NCBI GenBank assembly: GCA_003568415.1
Contig: PWXV01000258.1
Coordinates: 1 to 51,638, forward strand
Length of the DNA stretch: 51,638 bases
From: Ignavibacteriales bacterium
GTDB taxonomy: Bacteria; Bacteroidota; Ignavibacteria; T3Sed10-11
Direction of reading: 5' to 3'
Shown: one piece after another, positions 6,102 through 15,924 of the stretch
How positions within the stretch are numbered: position 1 is the stretch's first letter
Layout of the letters: every line of letters begins with the position of its first letter
The notes under the pieces: model-generated
The model's database searches: none
What the model saw: the letters and a program-made list of their open reading frames with translations, nothing else
What the model was told of the DNA's origin: nothing
Position numbers and translations under genes: made by a program

Positions 6102-8615
6102 TTAAATATCTTTTAAAAATTCTGAACATAAATGTTTTACATCATCGGCAGCTATACATTGCAGGGCTTCTCTTGCCAGCTCTTTTGCTTTTATTGCGGA
6201 TATTGACCTGAGTGCTTCTTTCCATTCAGATATAAGTTTGGGACTCATACTAAATTCATCGAGCCCGAATCCAAGAAGGAGGGGGAGCGCAAGACGGTCA
6301 CCTGCCATTTCGCCGCATAAGCCAATCCGTTTACCGGCATTATGGGCAACCACTATTGTATCGTGAATCATTTTTAACACAGCCGGATCGAACGGATCGC
6401 CAAGAGTTGCAACCTTACTGTTCGTTCTGTCTGCGGCAAGCACATATTGGGTAAGATCATTTGACCCGATACTGAAGAAGTCAACTTCATTAATGAGTCG
6501 GTGTGCCATCATGACAGCAGATGGCGTCTCGATCATTGCCCCGATTTTAATTGTATCGTTAAATGTATAACCATCCTGTGAGAGTTCTTGTTTTACTTCA
6601 TTAATAATTGCAGAAGCGGCACGCATTTCGCGGACGGTTGTTACCATAGGAAACATAAGCAATACATTCCGGTCATAAGCTGCCCGTAATATTGCACGAA
6701 GTTGAGTCTTGAACACATCGATCTGATCAAGACAATACCGTAAACCGCGCCATCCGAGATATGGATTTGGCTCTTTTATAATATTCAGATATGGGACAGG
6801 TTTATCACCTCCAATATCAACCGTGCGAATGGTGAGCGGACGATTGCCCAGCAAATCGGCCGCTTCTTTATAGACTTTGTACTGGTCCTCTTCCGAAGGT
6901 AGTGTAGTACGATTCATATGCAGAAATTCTGTCCGGAAGAGTCCAACCCCTTCAGCTCCATGTTCCAGTGCATATTTGATATCAGAAGTATAGGAAACAT
7001 TTGCCATGATACCGACGACCGTTCCGTCAACACTCACTGCTTTATCAAGGGTTCTCGTAACAGCTTTTTGTTTTGCTGCTGTATCGGTTTCCTGATGTTT
7101 CCGGTACGTTTTTAGTGTATCATTGTCGGGTTCGACGATAACAATCCCTTCGTTACCGTCAACTATCAGTGTTGTAGTTTCTTCGATCTCCAGCAATCTT
7201 TCTCCGATGCCGAAGACAGCGGGGATGCCAAATGAACGTGCGACAATCGCACTGTGGGAAGTTTTATTACCTTTCTCTGCACATAGTGCGAGTATTTTCT
7301 CAGGATTGAGTTGTGCTGTTTCGGAGGGATTGAGTTCCTGTGCAATCAATATTGATGGTTCATCGGGGTCGGGATGAGTGCGGGGTTTGCCGGTAAGTTT
7401 GCTCATTACCTGTGAACCGATATCAATAAGATCTACCTCACGATCGCGAACTATTTGATCGCCGATAGATTTATATGAATTAATCATTTCCTTTAATGCG
7501 GTTTCCCAGGCTGCTTCGGCGTTTATCAACTGCTCGGTAATAATATCCCTGGTGTGATCAACCAAGGCAGGGTCATTCAAATAGAGTAAATGCGATTCAA
7601 AGATAGATGCATCATATGCATCCATTGATTTTTTTGTTTCGCGCTGTAATGTTTCGATATCCTTTTTTACTTCATCGAGTGCATTACGGAATCTTGTGAT
7701 TTCAATTTCGATATCGGTAATTCCATATTCCTGAACATCGGGTATAACCGGTCGGTATATAAATGCGTTACCAATAGCAATGCCGGATGATACGGGAATT
7801 CCTTCAAGTACATTCCTGTTTTGTTTTGATTCCCGTACTCCTTTGTCTTTCTGACTGAGCGGAGTCAGAATTGATGCATTCTCTTCCTCATTGAAGTTAG
7901 AGTCAATGAGTTTATTTAGTGAGAGTATGGCATCAGATGCATCGCTGCCTGCTGCTGCGATCATTATCTGGTGACCATGCCGTACCCCCAGGGTAATGAT
8001 TTGATTGATACTTTTTGCATTAACAAAATCGGTATTTTTACTGAGGTTTTTCACGAATATCTCAGCTTTGAATTTACTTGCAGTGCTGACAAATTGTGCT
8101 GCCGGGCGTGCGTGAAGTCCCAATTTGTTACGAACCGGCAGAACTATCTCCTGTGTCGAATCGGCCGGACCATGAACTTCCTGTTCTGCATCTTTCAGGG
8201 TTGTATCGATACCAAGTTGTGATGTTTTTGCATTGAGTGCATTGCGTGCCTCCTCAGTGACCGATTCTATATTGCCGCCGCCGGTCGCCTGCACTGCCGC
8301 AGATAATACTCCTTCGACAAGAGGAGCTTCACATAAATAGATGTTCTCTTTTTGATGGTCGGGGAAAAAGTCGAGTGCGGTTTCGGCGCTGAGTATTGCG
8401 CTACCGAGATCCATCAATACGACAACACCGTCATCACTATAAACCGAATCAATTGCCTGAAAGATTTTACTTGCATCGGTACCAAGCGGATTAGCCGGAT
8501 CGTCTGTCCCCGCTGCAATGGCTATCGCTGCTTTACCCTGCACCATCTGTTGTGCAAGGTCGCGTACGCCTTCGGCAAGTTTGTTACTGTGAGCTACGAT
8601 AACGATTCCGACCAT
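6102..8615 (-). CDS. dhaM: DhaM-type phosphotransferase fused to HPr and complete enzyme I
   Basis: An 837-residue multidomain PTS protein that should move phosphate from phosphoenolpyruvate to ADP bound in DhaL. Residues 1-130 are an EIIA-mannose-like DhaM domain with active His9 (VIVAHSNKLAEG). Residues 155-240 are HPr with His168 in LGLHARPA. Residues 268-837 are enzyme I: His454 in NKTSHS, then GVGLFRTEFL, the PEP-site GAMIETPSAV and SIGSNDLTQY, and the catalytic Cys767 in GLCGEMAGD. In the well-known E. coli DhaM the EI part is short and lacks the PEP-binding domain. Here that domain is intact, so the protein could run the relay alone. It follows dhaL by 12 bases and precedes glpD. It may also be the general EI of the cell. 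Confidence 0.92.
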   Translation of the reverse strand: MVGIVIVAHSNKLAEGVRDLAQQMVQGKAAIAIAAGTDDPANPLGTDASKIFQAIDSVYSDDGVVVLMDLGSAILSAETALDFFPDHQKENIYLCEAPLVEGVLSAAVQATGGGNIESVTEEARNALNAKTSQLGIDTTLKDAEQEVHGPADSTQEIVLPVRNKLGLHARPAAQFVSTASKFKAEIFVKNLSKNTDFVNAKSINQIITLGVRHGHQIMIAAAGSDASDAILSLNKLIDSNFNEEENASILTPLSQKDKGVRESKQNRNVLEGIPVSSGIAIGNAFIYRPVIPDVQEYGITDIEIEITRFRNALDEVKKDIETLQRETKKSMDAYDASIFESHLLYLNDPALVDHTRDIITEQLINAEAAWETALKEMINSYKSIGDQIVRDREVDLIDIGSQVMSKLTGKPRTHPDPDEPSILIAQELNPSETAQLNPEKILALCAEKGNKTSHSAIVARSFGIPAVFGIGERLLEIEETTTLIVDGNEGIVIVEPDNDTLKTYRKHQETDTAAKQKAVTRTLDKAVSVDGTVVGIMANVSYTSDIKYALEHGAEGVGLFRTEFLHMNRTTLPSEEDQYKVYKEAADLLGNRPLTIRTVDIGGDKPVPYLNIIKEPNPYLGWRGLRYCLDQIDVFKTQLRAILRAAYDRNVLLMFPMVTTVREMRAASAIINEVKQELSQDGYTFNDTIKIGAMIETPSAVMMAHRLINEVDFFSIGSNDLTQYVLAADRTNSKVATLGDPFDPAVLKMIHDTIVVAHNAGKRIGLCGEMAGDRLALPLLLGFGLDEFSMSPKLISEWKEALRSISAIKAKELAREALQCIAADDVKHLCSEFLKDI

Positions 8616-8627
8616 AGTAATTTCTGT

Positions 8628-9260
8628 TCAATGTGATTTAATTGCTTCGAGCAGCGCTTGTAATATCAGATAAGCCGATGTTGCACCCGGATCCTGATGC
8701 CCGGCGCTGCGTTCACCAAGATAGCTTGCTCTTCCTTTCCTGGCAACCAGCGGAATTGTTTCCTGTACACCTTGTTCAGCCCTTATTACTGCCTGCCGCA
8801 TTGCCTCAATAATATCCTCACCCGCATCAATGTGTTCTTTCAATGTTATAACTGCCGGCTGTAAACTGTCGACGATGGTTTTATCCCCCGGTTTTGTTTT
8901 ACCACGATTTATTAAACCATGTGTACCTGCCAGTAAAAAATCTGCGACTTCAGTATCCGATAGTTCCTGTTTTGCATTGACTGCATTTGCCGCCTGCATA
9001 AAGAATGTACCGTACAATGGACCTGCGGCACCTCCGACACTTGATATCAATGCCATACCAACGGATTTTAAAATCGATCCTATGTCTTTTTCCTTCACAC
9101 CATCCAGTTGGGCAAGCACTTTTTTAAAACCGCGGTCCATATTGTTGCCGTGATCTGCATCGCCGATCGCACGATCCAGATCGGTGAGATGATCTTTATT
9201 CTCTGCAATTAACGTCGCGGAGGTTTTTATCCATCGAATGATGTCATTTTGAGAAAGCAT
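8628..9260 (-). CDS. dhaL: Dihydroxyacetone kinase ADP-binding subunit DhaL
   Basis: A 210-residue all-helical subunit holding ADP as a cofactor that DhaM re-phosphorylates and that hands phosphate to dihydroxyacetone on DhaK. The magnesium-nucleotide aspartates are visible as D29, D34 and D36 in DLDRAIGDADHG, matching the E. coli arrangement. Further conserved blocks are SSVGGAAGPLYGT near residue 75, GKTKPGDKTIVDSL near 120, and the C-terminal RKGRASYLGERSAGHQDPGA. Length is standard. It starts at ATG 9260, lies 115 bases after glpK and 12 bases before the DhaM fusion. The spacer to glpK holds only a short sequence rich in AGACAGTTTACAG. Confidence 0.95.
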   Translation of the reverse strand: MLSQNDIIRWIKTSATLIAENKDHLTDLDRAIGDADHGNNMDRGFKKVLAQLDGVKEKDIGSILKSVGMALISSVGGAAGPLYGTFFMQAANAVNAKQELSDTEVADFLLAGTHGLINRGKTKPGDKTIVDSLQPAVITLKEHIDAGEDIIEAMRQAVIRAEQGVQETIPLVARKGRASYLGERSAGHQDPGATSAYLILQALLEAIKSH

Positions 9261-9375
9261 TGTACAGTAGACAGTTTACAGTTTTCAAATCACCTGACGC
9301 TTTACCGTGATAGATGGATGCTGTCAGATTGGATATATATAGTATATACTTGAATATATTTACATTTTCAAGCAG

Positions 9376-10872
9376 TTAATCCTCGATCCAGTCGAACGTT
9401 CGTTCGACGGCTTTGAGCCATCCTTTGTATAGCTTGTCCCGCTGGTTGCTATCCATCCCTGGTTCCCATGTTTTATCAATCTGCCAGTTTTTACGCAGAT
9501 CTTCTATAGTATCCCAGTAACCGACTGCAAGCCCTGCCGCATAGGCAGAACCGAGTGCAGTTGTCTCGGAGACAACCGGCCGGATAACTGGTACGCCCAA
9601 AATGTCAGCCTGGAATTGCATGATCGTTTCATTGACTACCATACCTCCATCGGCTTTCAGACTCTTCAGCTCTACTCCGGAGTCTTTTTCCATTGCATCT
9701 ACTACTTCCTTTGTCTGGAATGCAGTCGATTCAAGGGCGGCACGGCAAATGTGTCCCTTATTAATGTATCGTGTCATACCGACAATTACACCGCGTGCAT
9801 CCGACCGCCAGTATGGTGCAAACAGTCCGGAAAATGCCGGGACTATATAAATGCCGCCGCTATCCTCAACTTTTTTTGCATAATCTTCTATGTGATGAGA
9901 GAAATCAAAGAAGTCCAGATTATCCCGTAACCATTGTACAAGCGCGCCGGTTATTGCAATCGAACCTTCAAGTGCATAAACTGCAGGTGTGTTCCCCATT
10001 TTATAATTTACGGTAGTTACCAGTCCGCTTTTTGATTGGACAATATCTTCACCTGTATTGAGAAGAACAAAGCATCCGGTTCCGTAAGTATTTTTTGCTT
10101 CACCGACCGAGAAACAGGTTTGTCCGACAACAGCGCCCTGCTGATCACCTAACGCACCACATACCGGTATTTTACGTAACGTATATCCCCAGATATTCGG
10201 ATCGCTTGACGGTTTGATTGCGGGAAGCATCTGTTTCGGTATCCCCATGATCTTGAGGATCTCATCATCCCATTCGAGAGTTTTCAGATCCATCAACATT
10301 GTGCGGCTTGCGTTGGTGACGTCGGTAACATGTGCGCCGCGGTCGACACCGCCGGTGAGGTTCCATATTACCCAGGTATCCATGGTACCAAAGATGGCAT
10401 CGCCTCGCTCTGCTGCGCTTCGTGCACCTTCGACGTTATCGAGTATCCATTTTATTTTCGGACCGGAGAAGTATGTCGCTAACGGCAAACCGGTTTTCTC
10501 TCTGAACCGGTCTTGCCCGCCTTCTTTTGTAAGGTCATTGCATATCTTATCGGTTCTGGCATCCTGCCAGACAATGGCATTATAAATCGGTTTCCCGGTT
10601 TTCTTATTCCATACAACCGTTGTTTCGCGCTGATTGGTAACGCCGAGAGCGGAAATGTCGCTTTCTTTTACCTCGGCTTTATCTATTGCTCCGCGAAGTA
10701 CCTCACGGGTGGTGTTCCAGATTTCCATCGGATCGTGTTCAACCCATCCGGCTTTCGGATAAACCTGTTCGTGTTCTTTTTGTGCCGAGGTGATAATATT
10801 CCCTCCCTGGTCGAATATGATCGCCCGGGTACTTGTTGTTCCCTGATCTACTGCCATTACATATTTAGCCAT
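9376..10872 (-). CDS. glpK: Glycerol kinase
   Basis: A 498-residue FGGY-family kinase converting glycerol to glycerol-3-phosphate with ATP. It opens with the phosphate-binding [15 protein letters not shown], carries the substrate loop [14 protein letters not shown], the catalytic aspartate in [12 protein letters not shown]-flanked sequence, the [23 protein letters not shown] signature block, and ADGGMVVN near the C-terminus. Length matches the typical 495-505. A strong AAAGGAGGA ribosome site precedes the ATG. It sits between dhaK and dhaL, mixing the two dihydroxyacetone-phosphate-forming routes in one operon. In many bacteria GlpK is controlled by PTS HPr phosphorylation or by fructose bisphosphate; neither can be read here. 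Confidence 0.96.
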   Translation of the reverse strand: MAKYVMAVDQGTTSTRAIIFDQGGNIITSAQKEHEQVYPKAGWVEHDPMEIWNTTREVLRGAIDKAEVKESDISALGVTNQRETTVVWNKKTGKPIYNAIVWQDARTDKICNDLTKEGGQDRFREKTGLPLATYFSGPKIKWILDNVEGARSAAERGDAIFGTMDTWVIWNLTGGVDRGAHVTDVTNASRTMLMDLKTLEWDDEILKIMGIPKQMLPAIKPSSDPNIWGYTLRKIPVCGALGDQQGAVVGQTCFSVGEAKNTYGTGCFVLLNTGEDIVQSKSGLVTTVNYKMGNTPAVYALEGSIAITGALVQWLRDNLDFFDFSHHIEDYAKKVEDSGGIYIVPAFSGLFAPYWRSDARGVIVGMTRYINKGHICRAALESTAFQTKEVVDAMEKDSGVELKSLKADGGMVVNETIMQFQADILGVPVIRPVVSETTALGSAYAAGLAVGYWDTIEDLRKNWQIDKTWEPGMDSNQRDKLYKGWLKAVERTFDWIED

Positions 10873-10940
10873 AAAATCCTCCTTTAAACTTTAAATAAGA
10901 CAAAAATAAGTTTGTCTTACAATTCTTTTGTGTACGATAT

Positions 10941-12014
10941 TCATATTCCCCACTTCAACGCCGGAGTTTTAACCGGTGCATCCCATAATTTGATCATTTC
11001 GTCATCGGCTTTCAGCAGGGTAATCGAAAATCCTTGCATTTCAATCGATGTGATATACGGACCGATTAAATTACGGGCTATCTTCAATCCTTCTTTATCA
11101 CAAATTTCTGCAACTTTACGATACACACCGTATAACTCGGATATCGGGGTGCCGCCCATACTATTCACGAAAACAATTACCCGATCACCCGGTTGAAATG
11201 GCGGATCGGTTAGTTCAACGTCTATCCAATCGTTTTGATCGTCGCTCCATTCTCGGAGTATTCGTGTATATTCGATGTTCTCCATTATAGCAAGCATCAT
11301 TTCCTCAATGATCTCATCGGCCGGTTTTATGTTTGTGCGACGGACTCCCGGTTCTCCATGTATACCGATACCGATTTCAATCTCGTTCCCGGCAAGGTCA
11401 AATGATGGTTTTCCGCTGCCGGGTGTAATGCAGGGTGTTAACGCCATACCCATACTTCTTCCGTTCAAATTAACTTTACGGCACAAGTCTGCGAGCTTGT
11501 CAAGTTCGTAACCGGCTTCCGCTGCCGCGCCCACGATCTTTTCGGCAAGGACGGTTGTTCCTACCCCGCGCCGTCCGGCTGTGTAAAGACTGTCTTTTAC
11601 TGCCACGTCGTCGTCGATGATGATGTTTTGAACTTTCATTCCTTCAGCACGTGCCATATCGGCCACCATCTCGAAGTTCATAACATCACCGGTATAGTTT
11701 TTTACAATATTCAGAATACCGGAGCCACCGTGAACTTTCTTTGCGGCTTCGAACATCTGGTCGGGTGTCGGCGAGGTAAATATTTCCCCGGGACAGGCAG
11801 CATCAAGCATTCCCATGCCGACAAAACCGCCGTGCATCGGTTCGTGACCGCTTCCGCCCCCTGAAATGACGGCAACTTTGTTTTTACTAGGTGCATCTTT
11901 GCGGTATACATAATTTGGCTCGAAGTGAACTCGTAATAAATCATCGTGTGCTTTTTCCAGACCCTCGAGCTGTTCACGGAGAACATCTTCAGGTTTGTTT
12001 ATCAGTTTTTTCAT
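10941..12014 (-). CDS. dhaK: Dihydroxyacetone kinase substrate-binding subunit DhaK
   Basis: A subunit of about 357 residues that binds dihydroxyacetone covalently through a histidine hemiaminal. The glycine-rich start region [17 protein letters not shown] near residue 50 forms the substrate pocket. [12 protein letters not shown] and [12 protein letters not shown] follow. His219 in GIGIHGEPG is the residue that attaches substrate in characterised homologues. I chose the ATG at 12014 because it gives the family length; a TTG at 12062 adds 16 unrelated residues. The ribosome site is weak (GGAAA). It lies 69 bases after glpF and 68 bases before glpK. PTS-type DhaKLM is expected, given DhaL and DhaM downstream. 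Confidence 0.95.
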   Translation of the reverse strand: MKKLINKPEDVLREQLEGLEKAHDDLLRVHFEPNYVYRKDAPSKNKVAVISGGGSGHEPMHGGFVGMGMLDAACPGEIFTSPTPDQMFEAAKKVHGGSGILNIVKNYTGDVMNFEMVADMARAEGMKVQNIIIDDDVAVKDSLYTAGRRGVGTTVLAEKIVGAAAEAGYELDKLADLCRKVNLNGRSMGMALTPCITPGSGKPSFDLAGNEIEIGIGIHGEPGVRRTNIKPADEIIEEMMLAIMENIEYTRILREWSDDQNDWIDVELTDPPFQPGDRVIVFVNSMGGTPISELYGVYRKVAEICDKEGLKIARNLIGPYITSIEMQGFSITLLKADDEMIKLWDAPVKTPALKWGI

Positions 12015-12083
12015 AGGAGATTTCCATAAAAAAAATATTTCGTATGGGTTATATTTATTCAAGTAATGAAATAATACAAAAAA

Positions 12084-12851
12084 TTAAAATAAGGATATAG
12101 TTACCAACTGCAGCAGTCCGTACGGACCCTCATCGACCACACCGGTCGTAAGCGACCATACATAAAACAATCCGCCTAAAACACCGCCGATGATCGGTCC
12201 GACGATGGGTACCCAGGAATATTCCCAATCTGAATCCCGTTTACCCGGTATCGGTAAAAGTGCGTGTGCGATTCGTGGACCGAGATCACGGGCGGGATTA
12301 ATTGCATAGCCGGTCGGTCCGCCGAGTGATAGACCGATAGCCCATACAAGGAAACCAACAACGAGCGGATTCCATCCGTCGGGATATCCGTTTGCAACGA
12401 TACCCATTACACCGAGTACGAGGATAAACGTACCGATGATTTCGGTTAATAAATTCGATGCCGGTTTGCGGATTTGCGGTCCGGTACAAAATACGGCCAG
12501 TTTAAAATCGGCACTTTCTGTTTCTTTCCAGTGTGGAAGAAAATGTAGATATACCAAAACTGCACCGATAAATGCACCGACCATCTGGCCTATGATATAT
12601 AGAGGGACGTCTGCCCATGGGAATTCACCCGCTGCTGCAAGTCCGATCGTAACAGCCGGATTAATATGAGCACCGCTGAATTGTCCTGCAACGTAGATAG
12701 CCATCGCAACGCCGAGACCCCAGCCCGTTGCGATTACAATCCATCCTGAGTTCTGTGCTTTCGATTTGCTCAATAAGACGTTTGCAACCGAGCCGCTGCC
12801 GAAGATTATAAGGATCATCGTACCGATAACCTCTCCTATAAAAGGTGACAT
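12084..12851 (-). CDS. glpF: Glycerol uptake facilitator (aquaglyceroporin)
   Basis: A 255-residue six-helix membrane channel of the MIP family. Both pore motifs are present: NPA at 64-66 (GAHINPAVTIG) and NPARD at 185-189 (GYAINPARDLGPR). The Asp after NPAR and the wide-pore context mark the glycerol rather than water type. It is first in the glycerol operon, with a strong GGAGG ribosome site 6 bases before the ATG. It admits glycerol for GlpK, and may also admit dihydroxyacetone for the DhaKLM kinase. Length is normal. Confidence 0.94.
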   Translation of the reverse strand: MSPFIGEVIGTMILIIFGSGSVANVLLSKSKAQNSGWIVIATGWGLGVAMAIYVAGQFSGAHINPAVTIGLAAAGEFPWADVPLYIIGQMVGAFIGAVLVYLHFLPHWKETESADFKLAVFCTGPQIRKPASNLLTEIIGTFILVLGVMGIVANGYPDGWNPLVVGFLVWAIGLSLGGPTGYAINPARDLGPRIAHALLPIPGKRDSDWEYSWVPIVGPIIGGVLGGLFYVWSLTTGVVDEGPYGLLQLVTISLF

Positions 12852-13135
12852 ATATACCTCCGTATCAGTGTTATAGTTGGAAAGACGGTAAGAGTAAAAA
12901 TTTCTTCATTTGTTTCCGATAATATACAATCGGTTCGTGTGAGAAGTTTAAGCCGGCAAATTGTTAACTATCTGCAAAACAGGGTATGTGTGTTTACCTG
13001 CAGGGAGATGGTATGTTGTCTTCATAGGTGACACCCTGTCAAAAAAGGATAATTGGTACCTTTTGTTTCAGGAATATGTATAAAAATAGATAATATCGTT
13101 ATCATTATCAATATATTGCCGATATGAGAATATAT
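12852..13135 (-). promoter_or_regulatory. Intergenic region between the alpha-glucosidase and the glycerol operon
   Basis: A 284-base gap that must contain the end of the alpha-glucosidase transcript and the glycerol-operon promoter. On the - strand an AAAAGG/CCTTTT inverted repeat with a 10-base gap, followed by a T-run, lies around 13032-13056 and is a weak terminator candidate. A -10-like TATATT falls near 12930-12935. Short dyads such as GATAA-N5-TTATC at 13089-13103 could be operators. I see no convincing -35 partner, cAMP-receptor site or known GlpR box. Confidence 0.35.
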
Positions 13136-15547
13136 TTAATCGGATAAGTGGAGGGCGATAGTATCGATATCTTCCGGGCATCCGGTCGAGGTAATTTTAA
13201 ACTTCCGGTAGCGTGATTCATATCCATTATGAACCGTTTTAAAATGTATCGTACCTCGGGAAGTGTCGTTGAGGATCATTTCGGTGAGCCGGTATTTATT
13301 CCGGTTTGTATGATCCGTAGAGTCGCCCTCGTCTTCGTACAGAATTGAAGTACACTTTTGTTCCGACCAATACACAAGAAGTTCCAGTTCCTCGATTGAT
13401 TTTTCTCTGACATATAACTGAGAAGGCCAAACCGGTATGATTGATCCTGCCCGGACGAATAAAGGTAACGTATCCACAGGTGCATCAACTGTTATAGTGG
13501 AACCGCCTGTATATTTTTTATTTGACCGGTAATCATACCAATCATTGCCATCAGGAAGATAAACCGTACGTGAATCTTGATCTTTGTGCAATACCGGTGC
13601 GACGAGAAAACTATCACCGAAAAGGTATTGATCTTCTATGTCATATGTATTTTTATCGTGTGGATGCATAAACCAGAGCGGACGAGCAATCGGAATACCT
13701 TTTTCGTGTGCCTGCCACACTGCAGTATAAACGTACGGTAGCAGCCGGTATCGCAATTCGAGATATTTTCTGCAGATGGATTCAACTTTCCTGCCAAACG
13801 ACCACGGTTCCTGATCGGGCGATCCTTTCATTGTATGGTTGCGGAAGAAGGGAATGAACGCACCAAGCTGCATCCACCGTGCAAACAATTCAGGTGATGG
13901 CTTTCCGGCAAATCCCCCGATATCAGGACCCGTAAACGGAATACCTGATAACCCGAGATTCAACAGCATTGAAACCGAAAGTCTAAGGTGATCCCACGTA
14001 CTGCGATTATCGCCGGTCCAGTTGACGGCATACCGCTGTAATCCCGCCCAGCCTGACCGGCTGAGTACGAACGGCCGTTTACCGGGACGTAGTTTTTGAA
14101 TGCCTTCTGTACTTGCACGTGCCATCAACATTCCGTAATTATTATGCATCTGCGCATGCTCTGCGCCGTTACCTTCGAATGAATGAAGTATACAATCAGG
14201 GACCGTGGTGCCGGTTAAAAATGTTATCAGCGCGATCTCGTTCATATCATTCCAGAATGCATCGACGCCGTCATCAAGCAGCGGTTTGTATAATTTTCCC
14301 CACCACTCGCGAACTTTTACATCGGTAAAATCCGGAAAGTGACAATTGCCCGGCCAGACCGGACCGGTAAAGCGGGAACCACCGGGGTATTTGATGAAGA
14401 CATCTTTTTCGATCCCGTCTTTATATACGTGGTACTCCGGATCGACTTTGATGCCGGGATCGATCATCGTTAGAACTTTAAATCCTTTGGCGTGTAACGT
14501 TTTTATCATTCCTTTTGGATCGGGAAATCGCTTTTTATCCCAGGTAAAACAGCGGTATCCGTCCATGTAATCTATATCGATGTGGATTACATCGCACGGA
14601 ATATTGCGTTGACGGAATTCCTCCGCGATCTCAAGTACTTTTTTCTGCGGATAATAACTCCATCGTGATTGATGATAACCCAGCGCCCAGAGGGGAGGGA
14701 GGTTCATACGTCCGGTCAGTTTTGTGTACTGTTCCATAACCGATTGCGGCGAACCTGCCATGATATAAAACGTAAGTTCTCCGCCTGTCGTCTGATATTC
14801 GATGATTTTGTTATTCTTTGAAGCAATATCCAATAAAGATCGATAAGGGTTATCGAAAAACAAACCGGTTGCATTTCCTTCGCTAAACATAAAGAGTAAA
14901 GGTACATTGAGATACAACGGATCATCGCCCCGGTCGTAGAGTGAGGGATCGGTATTCCAGAGTTCGTACCTGCCGCCGGTTAGATCGAATCCGGCTGCAC
15001 GGTTGCCGAGGCCGTGACAGGATGTAGAAGGATGGTGTTTGAATTGTAGCCTGCGTGAACCGCCGGGATGAAACCGGGTGGCGGAAGTTTCTTCGAATAT
15101 GGTATTACCGTTCACATCGTGAACAGAGAGGAGTGTATCTTTTTTACCAATAGAAAGATTTAACATTTCGGATACAACGGTAATGTAATCATTCGATTCA
15201 TCGACCGAAAGGTCGAGGTGTTCCCAACCTGATTGGTTTTCAACCAGCGCGTACGAGAATCGTTCACGGATATTCGGGTTAGGATTGATTGATACCTTGA
15301 GCATATCCTTTTCGAGAAACTCAATGCCGATCGTACCGTTGTCTGCTGTAACCGTGATTTTATTTTTGTCCTTCACATATCCGGTTATGCTTCCGGTATG
15401 GGTAAATTTACCGGATTGATTTGTACGTGAATACGTACGTTTACAATTATTCTTCCGGTTCAATCGATAGGTGCGAAGGAAATGTTTTATACTCCGGTTG
15501 ATGATGGAGGGATTGACAGCGTTCAAGATCTCCGGCTTAATCGGCAT
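13136..15547 (-). CDS. Glycoside hydrolase family 31 alpha-glucosidase
   Basis: An 803-residue GH31 enzyme expected to release terminal alpha-linked glucose or xylose. A beta-sandwich N-terminal region leads to the (beta/alpha)8 barrel. Barrel landmarks are LWALGYHQSRWSYYP near 288, HIDIDYMDGYRCFTWD near 322, the nucleophile Asp434 in FWNDMNE, and the acid/base Asp513 in WTGDNRSTW. GPDIGGF and ARWMQLGAFIPFFRNH follow, then C-terminal beta domains. No signal peptide, so it acts in the cytoplasm on imported oligosaccharide. The ATG at 15547 has no ribosome site; a better one sits at 15644 in front of a short leader frame. No sugar transporter is adjacent. Substrate specificity is not decidable here. 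Confidence 0.92.
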   Translation of the reverse strand: MPIKPEILNAVNPSIINRSIKHFLRTYRLNRKNNCKRTYSRTNQSGKFTHTGSITGYVKDKNKITVTADNGTIGIEFLEKDMLKVSINPNPNIRERFSYALVENQSGWEHLDLSVDESNDYITVVSEMLNLSIGKKDTLLSVHDVNGNTIFEETSATRFHPGGSRRLQFKHHPSTSCHGLGNRAAGFDLTGGRYELWNTDPSLYDRGDDPLYLNVPLLFMFSEGNATGLFFDNPYRSLLDIASKNNKIIEYQTTGGELTFYIMAGSPQSVMEQYTKLTGRMNLPPLWALGYHQSRWSYYPQKKVLEIAEEFRQRNIPCDVIHIDIDYMDGYRCFTWDKKRFPDPKGMIKTLHAKGFKVLTMIDPGIKVDPEYHVYKDGIEKDVFIKYPGGSRFTGPVWPGNCHFPDFTDVKVREWWGKLYKPLLDDGVDAFWNDMNEIALITFLTGTTVPDCILHSFEGNGAEHAQMHNNYGMLMARASTEGIQKLRPGKRPFVLSRSGWAGLQRYAVNWTGDNRSTWDHLRLSVSMLLNLGLSGIPFTGPDIGGFAGKPSPELFARWMQLGAFIPFFRNHTMKGSPDQEPWSFGRKVESICRKYLELRYRLLPYVYTAVWQAHEKGIPIARPLWFMHPHDKNTYDIEDQYLFGDSFLVAPVLHKDQDSRTVYLPDGNDWYDYRSNKKYTGGSTITVDAPVDTLPLFVRAGSIIPVWPSQLYVREKSIEELELLVYWSEQKCTSILYEDEGDSTDHTNRNKYRLTEMILNDTSRGTIHFKTVHNGYESRYRKFKITSTGCPEDIDTIALHLSD

Positions 15548-15608
15548 TTATACAATCCAATTCGTATACACATTGTTTTTAATAAGGTATAGAGAATCGG
15601 ATCTATTT

Positions 15609-15644
15609 TCAACCGGCTTGATAAAGAAGAATAGCCTTTATCAT
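15609..15644 (-). other. Possible leader peptide and hairpin upstream of the alpha-glucosidase
   Basis: On the - strand an excellent ribosome site, GGGAGGTG, stands 5 bases before an ATG that opens an 11-codon frame (MIKAILLYQAG, stop). The same bases form a hairpin with 8-base arms TGATAAAG and CTTTATCA. The alpha-glucosidase begins 61 bases later with no ribosome site of its own and in another frame. It could be a translational leader or a scar of a displaced start. Confidence 0.35.
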
Positions 15645-15924
15645 AATACACCTCCCTATTATAGATCGTACCGTTTGTAATCGTAAACAAAAAATTAAAC
15701 AGCATATCAGAAAAAGTCAATATTTTACCGGAAGATATAAGCTTTCTGTAAAATTTACATGCCGTAGCCGGTATTAATCATCTTCGTATTTTTTATATTT
15801 CTTCCGGTTCTACCAAAACGTTCAAAATGGTGAATAATTGAATCAACATAACTACACTAAAACTGGCATTGTTTTTGCAAAATATTTAAAAGGAAGATTT
15901 ATAAACAAAGGACATAATCCACAT

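Noticed and set aside
12015-12062. Longer dhaK start at TTG
   Set aside because: The extra 16 residues are unlike the family and the ATG at 12014 gives standard length.
15838-15924. TTG start giving a 147-residue Cys-rich protein
   Set aside because: The added residues look unconserved and there is no ribosome site; kept as an alternative only.
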